Assembly: GCF_014196455.1 (NCBI RefSeq)
Contig: NZ_JACIDS010000001.1
Span: 558,001-622,000 of the forward strand
Reading direction: 5' to 3'
From: Kaistia hirudinis
GTDB taxonomy: Bacteria > Pseudomonadota > Alphaproteobacteria > Rhizobiales > Kaistiaceae
Length of the DNA stretch: 64,000 nt
Position 1 is the first letter of the stretch; each line of letters starts with the position of its first letter. The position numbers and the translations under genes were made by a program. Under the pieces are notes generated by a model that searched no databases, was not told the DNA's origin, and was given only the letters and a program-made list of their open reading frames with translations. Positions 53,277-61,848 of this stretch are shown here, piece by piece.

Positions 53277-54644
53277 ATGTCTCATCCCAAGATCACCTTC
53301 ATCGGCGCCGGATCGTCGGTGTTCATGAAGAACATCGTCGGCGACATCCTGCAGCGGCCCGCGCTCGCCGGCGCCACGATCGCGCTGATGGACATCAATC
53401 CCGAGCGCCTCGAAATGAGCGCCGTCATCGCCAACAAGCTGGTCTCGACGCTCGGCCTGCCGGCGAAGGTGGAGACCTACTCCAACCAGCGCCGGGCGCT
53501 GGAAGGCGCGGATTTCGTCGTCGTCTGCTTCCAGATCGGCGGTTATGAGCCGGCGACGGTGACGGATTTCGAGGTGCCGAAGAAGTTTGGCCTCCGCCAC
53601 ACCATCGCCGACACGCTCGGCGTCGGCGGCATCATGCGCGGCCTGCGCACGGTCCCGCATCTGTGGAAGATCTGCGAGGACATGCTCGCCGTCTGCCCGC
53701 AGGCGATCCTGCTGCAATATGTGAACCCGATGGCGATCAACACCTGGGCGATCGCGGAGAAATTCCCGACCATCCGCCAGGTCGGCCTCTGCCACTCGGT
53801 GCAGGGCACGGCGCATGAGCTCGCCGATGATCTCGACATTCCCTATGGCGAGATCCGCTACCGCGCCGCCGGCATCAACCACATGGCGTTCTATCTCTCC
53901 TTCGAGCACCGCCAGGCCGACGGCACCTATCGCGACCTCTATCCCGACCTGCTCGCAGCGTACCGCGAGGGCAGGGCGCCCAAGCCCGGCTGGAACCCGC
54001 GCTGCCCCAACAAGGTGCGCTACGAGATGCTGACGCGGCTCGGCTATTTCGTCACCGAGAGCTCGGAGCATTTCGCAGAATATACGCCCTATTTCATCAA
54101 GGACGGGCGCGAGGACCTGATCGAGAAGTTCGGCATTCCACTCGACGAATATCCCAAGCGCTGCGTCGAGCAGATCGCCCGCTGGCAGCAGACGGCGGAC
54201 GATTATCGCAAGGCCGACCGGATCGAGGTCGCGGCGAGCCACGAATACGCCTCGTCGATCGTCAACTCGGTCTGGACGGGCGAACCGTCCGTCATCTACG
54301 GCAATGTCCGCAATAGCGGGCTGATCTCCTCGCTGCCCGAGGGCTGCGCCGTGGAGGTGCCCTGCCTCGTCGATGCGTCGGGCATCCAGCCGACCCGGAT
54401 CGGCGCGCTGCCGCCGCAGCTGGCCGCGCTGATGCGCACCAACATCAATGTGCAGGAACTCACCGTCGCCGCGCTGATGACCGAGAACCGCGATCACATC
54501 TATCACGCCGCCATGCTCGATCCGCACACGGCGGCCGAACTAGACCTCGACCAGATCTGGACCCTGGTCGACGACCTGATCGCGGCCCATGGCGACTGGT
54601 TGCCGGCCTGGGCACGCGGCGCCGGACGCCGGGCCGCAGCCTGA
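53277..54644 (+). CDS. Glycoside hydrolase family 4 enzyme, alpha-galactosidase (MelA) type (copy 2)
   Basis: A 455-residue GH4 enzyme closer to MelA alpha-galactosidases. Landmarks are the NAD motif FIGAGSSVFMKNIVGDI, the NP region LQYVNPMAINTWA, metal cysteine in GLCHSVQGTAHELA, metal histidine in GINHMAFYL, and the C-terminal NINVQELTVAAL block. The start follows CGGAG. It closes the sugar operon and would split alpha-galactosides such as melibiose after import, using NAD+ and Mn2+. The pairing with a distinct GH4 at the front of the operon suggests that two different glycosides, or two linkages of one oligosaccharide, are handled. Confidence 0.92.
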   Translation: MSHPKITFIGAGSSVFMKNIVGDILQRPALAGATIALMDINPERLEMSAVIANKLVSTLGLPAKVETYSNQRRALEGADFVVVCFQIGGYEPATVTDFEVPKKFGLRHTIADTLGVGGIMRGLRTVPHLWKICEDMLAVCPQAILLQYVNPMAINTWAIAEKFPTIRQVGLCHSVQGTAHELADDLDIPYGEIRYRAAGINHMAFYLSFEHRQADGTYRDLYPDLLAAYREGRAPKPGWNPRCPNKVRYEMLTRLGYFVTESSEHFAEYTPYFIKDGREDLIEKFGIPLDEYPKRCVEQIARWQQTADDYRKADRIEVAASHEYASSIVNSVWTGEPSVIYGNVRNSGLISSLPEGCAVEVPCLVDASGIQPTRIGALPPQLAALMRTNINVQELTVAALMTENRDHIYHAAMLDPHTAAELDLDQIWTLVDDLIAAHGDWLPAWARGAGRRAAA

Positions 54645-54814
54645 CCGCGCGACCCGGACGGCCCCGGCCTTTCCTCCCGGGTCGGGGCTGCCCGCGGGAC
54701 CATGGCGCGGCCTCTTTGCCGCGGGGCTTTGCCGCGATCGAAAATTGACGGCTTTTCGCCGCTCCGCCTATCCTCGCAGAAGCGCGCCGCGGATCGACCC
54801 CGGCGCGGCTCCAG

Positions 54815-55489
54815 CCGGCTCCTTTTCTCGCGTTCCTCGGCGGCTATGTCGACACGCTCGGCTTCCTGAGCCTGCATGGCCTGTTCACCGCGCATGTGAC
54901 CGGGAATTTCGTCACCATCGGCGCCGCGCTGGCGCTCGGCTCGTCCGGCATCCTGACGAAGCTGCTGGCGCTGCCGGTCTTCTGCATCGTGGTGATCGCG
55001 ACGCGGCTCGTCGGCCGCTGGATGGAGCAGCACAAGCTTCCGGACCTCAGGATCCTGCTCTGGGCCGAGATCCTGCTGCTCGCCCTCGGCGCGGTCCTGG
55101 CGCTCCGTTTCGGCCCGTTCCCGAATTCGGACGCGCCGCCGGCCATGCTGTTCGGCATGGTGCTCGTCTCGGCGATGGCGATCCAGAACGCGGTCCACCG
55201 AACCCATATGGCGAGCGACGCGCCGAGCACGCTGATGACCGGCAGCACGACGCAGATCCTGGTCGATCTCGTCGATCTGCTGCATGGCGCGGCGCCGGAA
55301 ACGCGGCCGGCGCTCCGCGCGCGGGCACTGCGCCTGTCGCGCAGCCTCGGCGCCTTCGCGCTCGGCTGCGGCATCGCGGCCGGGGCCTATGTCGCGGTCG
55401 GGAACGGCGGCTTCGTCCTGCCGCCGCTCGTCGCGTTCCTCGCCTGGCTCGCGACCGAATCGGTCCGCCGGAACGCCAAGCCCGCCTGA
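54815..55489 (+). CDS. YoaK/DUF1275-family membrane protein, start codon unresolved
   Basis: About 224 residues of a DUF1275 integral membrane protein with six predicted helices. Family homology begins at base 54815 (PAPFLAFLGGYVDTLGFLSLHG) and runs through TAHVTGNFVTIGAALALG, AIQNAVHRTHMASDAPSTLMTGSTTQ and the C-terminal helices. Between the in-frame stop at 54746 and base 54896 there is no ATG, GTG or TTG. The first usable start is GTG at 54896, which would remove the first membrane helix. A TTG at 54745 exists one frame over, so a small frameshift near the N-terminus is possible. Function of the family is unknown. Confidence 0.75.
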   Translation, partial: PAPFLAFLGGYVDTLGFLSLHGLFTAHVTGNFVTIGAALALGSSGILTKLLALPVFCIVVIATRLVGRWMEQHKLPDLRILLWAEILLLALGAVLALRFGPFPNSDAPPAMLFGMVLVSAMAIQNAVHRTHMASDAPSTLMTGSTTQILVDLVDLLHGAAPETRPALRARALRLSRSLGAFALGCGIAAGAYVAVGNGGFVLPPLVAFLAWLATESVRRNAKPA

Positions 55490-55514
55490 TCCGCGGCCGC
55501 GATCCGGCGCCGGC

Positions 55515-57353
55515 CTATTGCGGCGTCGCGTACCAGGTCGACAGCGTGTAGCCGTTCACAGACTGCGTCTTGGGATGATCGACGCGGGTCCAGCGCGCGA
55601 CCCATTGGTCGGGCAGATAGTAGAGCGGCACGACATAGTGGCCGGAGATCAGCACGCGATCGAGCGCGCGCACGGCGGCGACGAAGTCTTCCTGGGAACG
55701 CGCCGCCACGACGGCAGCGATCATGGCGTCGATCGCCGGACTCCTCGCGCCGACATAGTTGAAAGATGACGGCACGTCGGCTGAGCTTGTCGACCAACGG
55801 TTCCCCTGTTCGCTGCCCGGCGAGAGGGTGGCCGGCCAATACGTCATGATCATATCGAAATCAAAATCGGCGACGCGACGCTGGTATTGCACGGAATCGA
55901 CGGTTCGAACGGTTGCCTTGATACCGATGCGAGCGAGGGAGCGGATATATGCTAGGGCAACGCGCTCCTGCGTACGGTCCTGGAGCAAGATTTCGAAGCT
56001 GAGCGGCTCTCCCGTTTTTGCATCGACGAGCTGGTTGCCGTTCAGCTTGTAGCCCGCCTGCTCGAGGAGATTGAGCGCCGCACGCATCACCTTGCGGTCG
56101 CCGCCGCTCCCGTCCGAGACAGTCGGCTTGTAGGTACCGTCCATCACGTCCGGCTCGACCGCGTCCGGGAAGGGCGCAAGCAGCTTCTTCTCGGTGTCGG
56201 AGGCGGGGACGCCCAGCGCCGAAAGCACCGAATTCTGAAAGAAGGAGCCGTTGCGGCTATAGGCGCCCGAAAACAGGTTCTTGTTGACCCATTCGAAGTC
56301 GAACAGCATGGCGAGCGCCCCGCGCACCCGCACATCGGCGAATTGCGGGCGGCGCGTGTTCATAGCGAAACCCGTCATGCCCTTCGGCAAACCGTTATTA
56401 ACGGTCTCCTTAACGACACGTCCGTCCTGCGCGGCAGGAAAATCGTAGCCGTCGAGCCATGTCGCAGGATCACTCTCCGGATTGACGTCGTACAATCCCT
56501 TCTTGAACGCCTCGAACATGGCGTTGCGATCGCGGTAATAGTCGACGCGAATCTCGTCGAAATTGTCGAAGCCACGCTTCACCGGCAGATCCTTGCCCCA
56601 ATAGTTCGGATCGCGCTTCAGCACGAAGCGTTGCCCGGGATCGATCTGCGCCATCACATAGGGCCCGGTACCGATCATAGGTTTGAGGGTAGACTGGTCG
56701 AAGGTCTCCGGATCGATGGCATGCTTCGGCAGGATTGGCATCAGCCCCATCAGGAGCGGTAGCTCTCGATTATCACCGTTCTCGAAAGTGAACTTCACTC
56801 CGCGATCGCCAAACTTTTCGGCCTTGGTAACCAGCTTGTACCATTCGCCGTTTGGCTTTGGGCGGCCTTTGTCACGGAGAATCTGCCAGGAGAAAATCAC
56901 GTCTTCCGGGGTTACGGGCTGGCCGTCCGAGAAATGCGCCTTGGGATTGATTGTGAAGGCGACGGAGCTACGGTCGTCCGGCATGTCGACGCTGTCAGCG
57001 AGCAGGCCGTAGAGCGAAAACGCCTCATCGCGATTGCGCGTCAGCAGGCTCTCGAACACATTGTTGCCGAGTGACGCGTCCCAGATACCGCGTGACGTCG
57101 TCGTGAGGCTCTTCACGATAAACGGGTTGAGGCTGTCATAGGTGCCGACGAAGGCATAGGTGATCGTGCCGCCCTTCGGCGCGTTCGGATCGGCATAGGG
57201 CAAATGGTCGAAGCCGTCGGGCAGGGCAGGCTCGCCATGCATGGCGATCGCATGCTTGGGTTCGCCATAGGCGGAGGGGGCGGAAAGACCGATTCCCGCT
57301 GCGGCGAGAAGCGCGGCGAGGGCAAGCCCCGACCGTCTGACGAGATGCGGCAT
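55515..57353 (-). CDS. Periplasmic binding protein, SBP family 5, YejA-like
   Basis: A 612-residue binding protein with a signal peptide (LALAALLAAAGIGLSAPSAYG) and the YejA-type opening HAIAMHGEPALPDGFDHLPYADPNAPKGG, then ESLLTRNRDEAFSLYGLLADSV and FAMNTRRPQFADVRVRGALAMLFDFEW. YejA proteins bind oligopeptides or murein peptides and, in E. coli, microcin C for the YejBEF importer. No permease or ATPase gene lies within the window on either side, so this is an orphan that must work with subunits encoded elsewhere. Codon use in its middle (about 55800-57100) is visibly less G/C-rich than in its neighbours, which could mean later arrival. Confidence 0.9.
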   Translation of the reverse strand: MPHLVRRSGLALAALLAAAGIGLSAPSAYGEPKHAIAMHGEPALPDGFDHLPYADPNAPKGGTITYAFVGTYDSLNPFIVKSLTTTSRGIWDASLGNNVFESLLTRNRDEAFSLYGLLADSVDMPDDRSSVAFTINPKAHFSDGQPVTPEDVIFSWQILRDKGRPKPNGEWYKLVTKAEKFGDRGVKFTFENGDNRELPLLMGLMPILPKHAIDPETFDQSTLKPMIGTGPYVMAQIDPGQRFVLKRDPNYWGKDLPVKRGFDNFDEIRVDYYRDRNAMFEAFKKGLYDVNPESDPATWLDGYDFPAAQDGRVVKETVNNGLPKGMTGFAMNTRRPQFADVRVRGALAMLFDFEWVNKNLFSGAYSRNGSFFQNSVLSALGVPASDTEKKLLAPFPDAVEPDVMDGTYKPTVSDGSGGDRKVMRAALNLLEQAGYKLNGNQLVDAKTGEPLSFEILLQDRTQERVALAYIRSLARIGIKATVRTVDSVQYQRRVADFDFDMIMTYWPATLSPGSEQGNRWSTSSADVPSSFNYVGARSPAIDAMIAAVVAARSQEDFVAAVRALDRVLISGHYVVPLYYLPDQWVARWTRVDHPKTQSVNGYTLSTWYATPQ

Positions 57354-57612
57354 TGACGATTCCCTCCCCGGCTGCGATTCGTCGCAGGGAAGCGCAGCAA
57401 TGCGGCGGAATCAACGGCCCTTGGTGCTGGAAATCGCGCCGGGGCCACGCTATTCATGCGCCGCTGGCGAGCGGTCACCGTGTCGCCTCAATTGATCTTC
57501 ATCCAGCCTCCGAGCGTTGCCGGGGCCGAAGTGACGGCTGTGGCAGCACAATCCGGATAAACGCGACTGTCGGCGACACGCCGAGCAAATGATGAACGCG
57601 AGGACAAGCGCG

Positions 57613-58323
57613 ATGCCGCATCTTTGGAATTCTCGTCTGGTCCGGGCGCCGCAGCTCGCGGCCGCCGCGCTCTTCGTCGCGCTCACCGCGACGTCGGCGT
57701 TCGCCCAGCAGGACGCGCCGGCTGCCGATGCAGCGCCGGCCGCCGACCAGGCCGCTCCGGCTGCCGCCGCTGCCCCGGCAGCGGGCGGTGCCACGCCGCC
57801 GGCCTGGATCAAGGAATGCGCGCAGGACCAGCAGTCCAAGAAGAAGCTCTGCATCACCTCGCAGGAGCTGCGCGCCGAGACGAACCAGTTCATCTCCTCC
57901 CTGCAGATCCGCAAGCTCGAAGGCGAGCCCAAGATGGCGCTGACCGCCATCGTGCTCACCGGCCAGCTGATCCAGCCGGGCCTTCTGATCCAGGTCGATC
58001 AGAACAAGGCGATCCCGCTCAAATACGTCATCTGCGACCCGTCGGTCTGCTACGCGCAGGGCGAAATCGACGACGCCTTTATCGCTTCGCTCAAGAAGGG
58101 CAAGCGCATTGCGGCGATCACGATGAACCCGCAGGGCAAGCCGATGGTGTTCCCGTTCCCGCTGACGGGCTTCACCAAGACCTTCGACGGCGAGGGTCTC
58201 GATCGCGCGGCCGGCGCCGCCAAGCGCAACGAGCTGCAGGAGGCCGTGCAGAAGCGCGCCGCCGAGCGCAACAAGGCGCTGATCGACCAGCAGAACAAGG
58301 AGCGTGAGGCCAACCCGCAGTAA
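57613..58323 (+). CDS. Invasion-associated locus B (IalB) family protein
   Basis: A 236-residue secreted protein with a signal peptide (RAPQLAAAALFVALTATSAFA) and a low-complexity Ala/Pro linker (QQDAPAADAAPAADQAAPAA), followed by the IalB domain (WIKECAQDQQSKKKLCITSQELRAETNQFI, GLLIQVDQNKAIPLKYVICDPSVCYAQGEID). Four cysteines probably form disulfides in the periplasm. ATGs at 57589 and 57592 are in frame, but AGGA lies eight bases before the ATG at 57613. In Bartonella the founding member supports invasion; in free-living relatives the role is unknown. It ends with a charged helix and a strong terminator. Confidence 0.9.
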   Translation: MPHLWNSRLVRAPQLAAAALFVALTATSAFAQQDAPAADAAPAADQAAPAAAAAPAAGGATPPAWIKECAQDQQSKKKLCITSQELRAETNQFISSLQIRKLEGEPKMALTAIVLTGQLIQPGLLIQVDQNKAIPLKYVICDPSVCYAQGEIDDAFIASLKKGKRIAAITMNPQGKPMVFPFPLTGFTKTFDGEGLDRAAGAAKRNELQEAVQKRAAERNKALIDQQNKEREANPQ

Positions 58324-58350
58324 GCGGCGCGGTCAAGCGCGAAGAAACGA

Positions 58351-58377
58351 GGGCGGTGCCGCGGCGCCGCCCTTTTT
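58351..58377 (+). terminator. Intrinsic terminator after ialB
   Basis: A GC-rich hairpin (GGGCGGTGCC / GGCGCCGCCC, one G-U pair) runs directly into TTTTT at 58373-58377. This is the clearest factor-independent terminator in the window. Confidence 0.85.
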
Positions 58378-58425
58378 CATGTCTGGATGCTTTTCGCGAG
58401 AAGGCCGGTCAGGGCCGAGGCGGGA

Positions 58426-58758
58426 TCAGTTCAGCCCGCGACCGCGCGCCACATAGAGATCGCCGTCGCGGCCGTCAAAATAATCGCCGAGCTGCGGGTG
58501 GCGCAGCGGCTCCTCGGACGTGTCGGCGACGAGGTTCTGCTCCGAGACATAGGCGACATATTCGCTTTCGTCGTTTTCGGCGAGCAGGTGATAGAAGGGC
58601 TGGTCCTTGGAGGGGCGCATATCCTCGGGGATCGACAGCCACCATTCCTCGGTATTGGCGAAGACGGGATCGACGTCGAAGATCACGCCGCGAAACGGGA
58701 ACACGCGGTGACGGACAATCTGTCCGATCCTGAACTTTGCGCTGCGGATTTCGCCCAT
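58426..58758 (-). CDS. hspQ: Heat shock protein HspQ (hemimethylated DNA-binding, YccV-like)
   Basis: A 110-residue protein with the HspQ/YccV fold: FRIGQIVRHRVFPFRGVIFDVDPVF, then WWLSIPEDMRPSKDQPFYHLLAENDESEYVAYVSEQNL. In E. coli HspQ is an adaptor that primes Lon protease and binds hemimethylated DNA. The ATG at 58758 gives the family N-terminus; the open frame extends to 58812 without a reason to use it. It stands alone between convergent ialB and the monooxygenase gene on the same strand. Confidence 0.92.
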   Translation of the reverse strand: MGEIRSAKFRIGQIVRHRVFPFRGVIFDVDPVFANTEEWWLSIPEDMRPSKDQPFYHLLAENDESEYVAYVSEQNLVADTSEEPLRHPQLGDYFDGRDGDLYVARGRGLN

Positions 58759-58844
58759 GGCTCCTGGTCTTCTGGCTCCCGGTCTTTCCTCGACGGGTTC
58801 GGCAAAGCGCACGATCCGGCCGGGCTGTCAACCGGGAAGCCCCC

Positions 58845-60020
58845 TCAGAGATGCGGCGCGAGGGCCTGGCGCATCGCGGCGCGCTTGAGGGCCGGGACGC
58901 GGTCGAGCGCGAACAGGCCGATGCCGCGAGCGAGCTGGACCGGCAGCAGCGAGGTCAAGAGCGTGCGATTGAGCGCGTCGACGGCGCTGGTGCGCAGCGT
59001 CACGTCGCCCGTGCGCCGGCGGTCATAGGCGGCGAGCGCATCGGCGGCGCCGGGATCGCGGGGATGGTCGGCGATCACGGCCGCGAAGACGGCGGCATCG
59101 CGAAGGCCGAGATTGAGCCCCTGCGCGCCGATCGGCGGGAAGACATGCGCGGCCTCGCCGATCAGCGCGATGCGATGCGCCGCGAATTTGCGCGCCTGCA
59201 GCCCGCTGAGCGGGAAGACCTGGCGCTTGCCGTCGATCGTCATCCGGCCGACCAGATAATGCGCGCGGCGCTCGAATTCACGCGCCAGCGCCGCGTCGTC
59301 GAGGCCGGCGAGCCGCTCCGCCTCGGCCGGCGTCTCAACGCAGACGATCGCCGAATGGCGGCCGGGGAGGGGGACGAGCGTGAACGGCCCCGTCGGGGTG
59401 TGAAACTCGGTCGAGACGTCGTCATGGGAAAGCTCATGCGCCGTGTTCACGACCAGCGCCGATTGCGGATAGCTCCACACGCGCGTGCCGATGCCCGCCG
59501 CCATGCGCGCCGGAGAATTGCGGCCGTCGGCGGCGCCGATGAGGCGGGCGGTCACGATGGCGCCATCGGCGGTGACGACGCGGACCGCATCCGCCTCCGG
59601 CTCGATCGAGGCGGCCGTGCCTTCGATGCGGTGGACGCCCGCTGCCGCTGCGGCCTCTTCCAGAGCGGCGACCAGCGCCGCATGGGGCACGTTGTAGCCG
59701 AAGGCGTCGCGGCCGATCTCGCTCGCATGGAACTCGACCAGCGGCGCGCGGATCAGGCGGCGCGTGGCGTCGACGAGGCGCATGGTGCGCAGCGGCGCCG
59801 AGTCCGCGGCGACGCGGTCGAAGACGCCGGCTTCCTTCAGGATGTCGACCGAGACGCCGAGCATGGCGATGGTGCGGCGATCGCGCGGCTCCGCAGGCGG
59901 GGCGAGCAGCGCCGTCGCCGCGCCGGCCTTGCGCGCCAGGATCGCCGCCACCAGCCCGGCCGGGCCGGCGCCGATCACCAGCACGTCGAAATCCGCTCCG
60001 GCGGGAAGTGTCTCTGACAT
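58845..60020 (-). CDS. UbiH/COQ6-type FAD-dependent monooxygenase
   Basis: A 391-residue flavoprotein hydroxylase of the ubiquinone-biosynthesis group. Landmarks are the FAD motif VIGAGPAGLVAAILARKAG, the middle GAADGRNSPARMAAGI segment, and the late FAD contact LIGEAAHVFPPIGAQGLNLGLRDA, where GEAAH replaces the usual GDAAH. It would hydroxylate an aromatic precursor of ubiquinone, though UbiH-like enzymes with other substrates exist. The start at 60020 (MSETLPAG) is chosen; a longer open frame reaches 60791 but overlaps the divergent phosphatidylcholine synthase and is shadow. Confidence 0.88.
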   Translation of the reverse strand: MSETLPAGADFDVLVIGAGPAGLVAAILARKAGAATALLAPPAEPRDRRTIAMLGVSVDILKEAGVFDRVAADSAPLRTMRLVDATRRLIRAPLVEFHASEIGRDAFGYNVPHAALVAALEEAAAAAGVHRIEGTAASIEPEADAVRVVTADGAIVTARLIGAADGRNSPARMAAGIGTRVWSYPQSALVVNTAHELSHDDVSTEFHTPTGPFTLVPLPGRHSAIVCVETPAEAERLAGLDDAALAREFERRAHYLVGRMTIDGKRQVFPLSGLQARKFAAHRIALIGEAAHVFPPIGAQGLNLGLRDAAVFAAVIADHPRDPGAADALAAYDRRRTGDVTLRTSAVDALNRTLLTSLLPVQLARGIGLFALDRVPALKRAAMRQALAPHL

Positions 60021-60182
60021 GATGTGCGCGTCGCCTCGTTTGCCCTGCCTCATAACTGGTCCGCAGGCGGCCCGCTGGCAATGCCGATCTGTGTCGCACG
60101 CGTCCGCGCGGCGCGGAGTTTCCTTGCCAGCCTCGCAAAGCTTCCGTATCGAGGGACCAACGGGGAAACGCGGAGGGACTTC

Positions 60183-60893
60183 ATGCCGCAGCGGCGGGGC
60201 TGGCCGCGGACGGAAAGCTGGGCGGTGCATCTTCTCACCGCCAGCGGCGCAGCCTTCGCGCTGCTCGCCACGCTTTCCGTCTTCGATAGCGACTGGACGG
60301 CGGCCTTCGCCTGGCTCGGCGCCGCGCTCTTCGTCGACGGCATCGACGGGCCGCTCGCCCGCCGCTTCGCCGTCGAGGAGCGCGTGCCCTGGTTCGACGG
60401 CGCGATCCTCGATCTCGTCATCGACTACGCGACCTATGTCTTCATTCCCGCGCTGATTCTCGCCCGCGCCGACATCATGCCGCCGCTGCTCGCCGTTCCG
60501 GCCGCGGTTGCGGTCGCCATCGTCGGGGCGATCTATTTCGCCGATACGCGCATGAAGACGGCGGATTACGGCTTTCGCGGCTTTCCGGCCGTGTGGAACG
60601 CCGTCGTCTTCGTGCTCGTCGTCTTCGGCCCGCCGCCGGTGATCGGCGCGGCGCTGATCGCGCTCTTCCTCGTGCTCACCTTCACGCCGGTCGAGTTCAT
60701 CCATCCCTTCCGCGTGCGCAAGGCCCGCCCGCTGACCATGGCCGTGACCTTCGCCTGGGGCGTATTCGCGCTGCTCTCGGTCGTCTGGCATCTCGATCCG
60801 CCGCCGATCGTCCTGATCGGCCTCGCGATCACCTCGGCCTATCTTGCGTCCATCGGCGCCTTTCTACAGGCTGCCCGTCGTGCCGCGCGTTAA
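60183..60893 (+). CDS. pcs: Phosphatidylcholine synthase
   Basis: A 236-residue integral membrane CDP-alcohol phosphotransferase that makes phosphatidylcholine directly from CDP-diacylglycerol and choline. The signature D-G-x-D-G-x-x-A-R...G-x3-D-x3-D is complete as DGIDGPLAR followed by GAILDLVID. About eight hydrophobic helices follow, with the C-terminal TFTPVEFIHPFRVRKARPLT block typical of Pcs. The ATG at 60183 follows CGGAGGG; an upstream open frame to 60024 is ignored. It is divergent from the monooxygenase gene and lies 33 bases before terC. Its presence supports an alphaproteobacterial origin. Confidence 0.9.
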   Translation: MPQRRGWPRTESWAVHLLTASGAAFALLATLSVFDSDWTAAFAWLGAALFVDGIDGPLARRFAVEERVPWFDGAILDLVIDYATYVFIPALILARADIMPPLLAVPAAVAVAIVGAIYFADTRMKTADYGFRGFPAVWNAVVFVLVVFGPPPVIGAALIALFLVLTFTPVEFIHPFRVRKARPLTMAVTFAWGVFALLSVVWHLDPPPIVLIGLAITSAYLASIGAFLQAARRAAR

Positions 60894-60926
60894 AGTCCCG
60901 CTCCCCACACCGATCATGGATCGCCG

Positions 60927-61646
60927 ATGAACCTCGAGATCTTTCTGACCGCCAATGCCTGGGCCTCGCTGCTGACGCTGACGGCGATGGAGATCGTGCT
61001 CGGCATCGACAATATCGTGTTCATCTCGGTTCTGGTCAGCCGCCTGCCCAAGGAAAGCGCCAAGCGGGCGCGGCAGATCGGCCTCAGCCTGGCGCTGGTG
61101 TTCCGCATCGCGCTGCTGATGGTGCTGTCCTGGCTGATCGGGCTGACGGAACCCGTCGTCTCGGCGCTGGGCTTCGAGCTTTCCTGGCGCGACCTGATCC
61201 TGCTCGCGGGCGGACTCTTCCTGATCTACAAGGCGACGCACGAGATCCACCAGGGCGTCGAGGGCAATGGCGAGCACGAGACGAGCGCCGTCAAGGCGTC
61301 GTTCTCGGCCATCGTCGCGCAGATCATCGTCATCGACATGGTGTTTTCGGTCGATTCGATCATCACGGCGATCGGCATGGCCGAGCATCTGGAGATCATG
61401 GTGCTCGCCGTCGTCATCGCCATGGGCGTGATGTACATCGCCTCCGGCTCGATCGCGGCCTTCATCGAACGTCACCCGACGACCAAGATGCTGGCGCTCG
61501 CCTTCCTGCTGATGATCGGCGTCGCGCTCGTTGCCGATGCGCTCGGCTTCCATATCCCGCGCGGCTACATCTACTCGGCCATGGCCTTCTCGGCCTTCGT
61601 CGAAATCCTCAACGTCGCCGCGAAGCGCGGCCGCAAAACCCACTGA
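60927..61646 (+). CDS. TerC-family membrane protein
   Basis: A 239-residue membrane protein with seven predicted helices and the TerC hallmarks EIVLGIDNIVFISVLVSRLP and VIDMVFSVDSIITAIGM; the paired acidic residues in GIDN and SVDS form the presumed metal path. Relatives (Alx, MeeF, YkoY) export manganese, and the original TerC gives tellurite resistance. It is probably transcribed with pcs. A manganese export role is the best guess; no ykoY-yybP riboswitch was recognised upstream. Confidence 0.92.
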   Translation: MNLEIFLTANAWASLLTLTAMEIVLGIDNIVFISVLVSRLPKESAKRARQIGLSLALVFRIALLMVLSWLIGLTEPVVSALGFELSWRDLILLAGGLFLIYKATHEIHQGVEGNGEHETSAVKASFSAIVAQIIVIDMVFSVDSIITAIGMAEHLEIMVLAVVIAMGVMYIASGSIAAFIERHPTTKMLALAFLLMIGVALVADALGFHIPRGYIYSAMAFSAFVEILNVAAKRGRKTH

Positions 61647-61786
61647 CGGGCGGCCCCCGCGCCTTGCGTCGCCTCTTCCTTCGGGGGGGGGCGGCGGCCG
61701 GTTTTGCTGAATCGCTAGCCGTTCTGCCCATTGCGGCGGCAGCCGTCTGTCGGTATAGTTTGCATCGATTCAAAAACTGGCGATCC

Positions 61787-61801
61787 GTGTCCGGCGGACA
61801 C
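61787..61801. promoter_or_regulatory. Perfect short palindrome upstream of the MFS gene
   Basis: GTGTCCGGCGGACAC is a perfect dyad (7-bp arms, one central base) 47 bases before the MFS start codon. A TATAGT hexamer lies about 30 bases further upstream, so the palindrome would sit just behind a promoter, a usual place for a repressor site. Confidence 0.35.
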
Positions 61802-61848
61802 GCGCCCCGACCGCGTTGGCGGTCGCCTCCGCCTCGTGACGGTATCGT

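Noticed and set aside
60927-61646. Manganese riboswitch (yybP-ykoY) in front of terC
   Set aside because: The 33-base gap between pcs and terC is too short to hold one and no typical motif was seen upstream of pcs.
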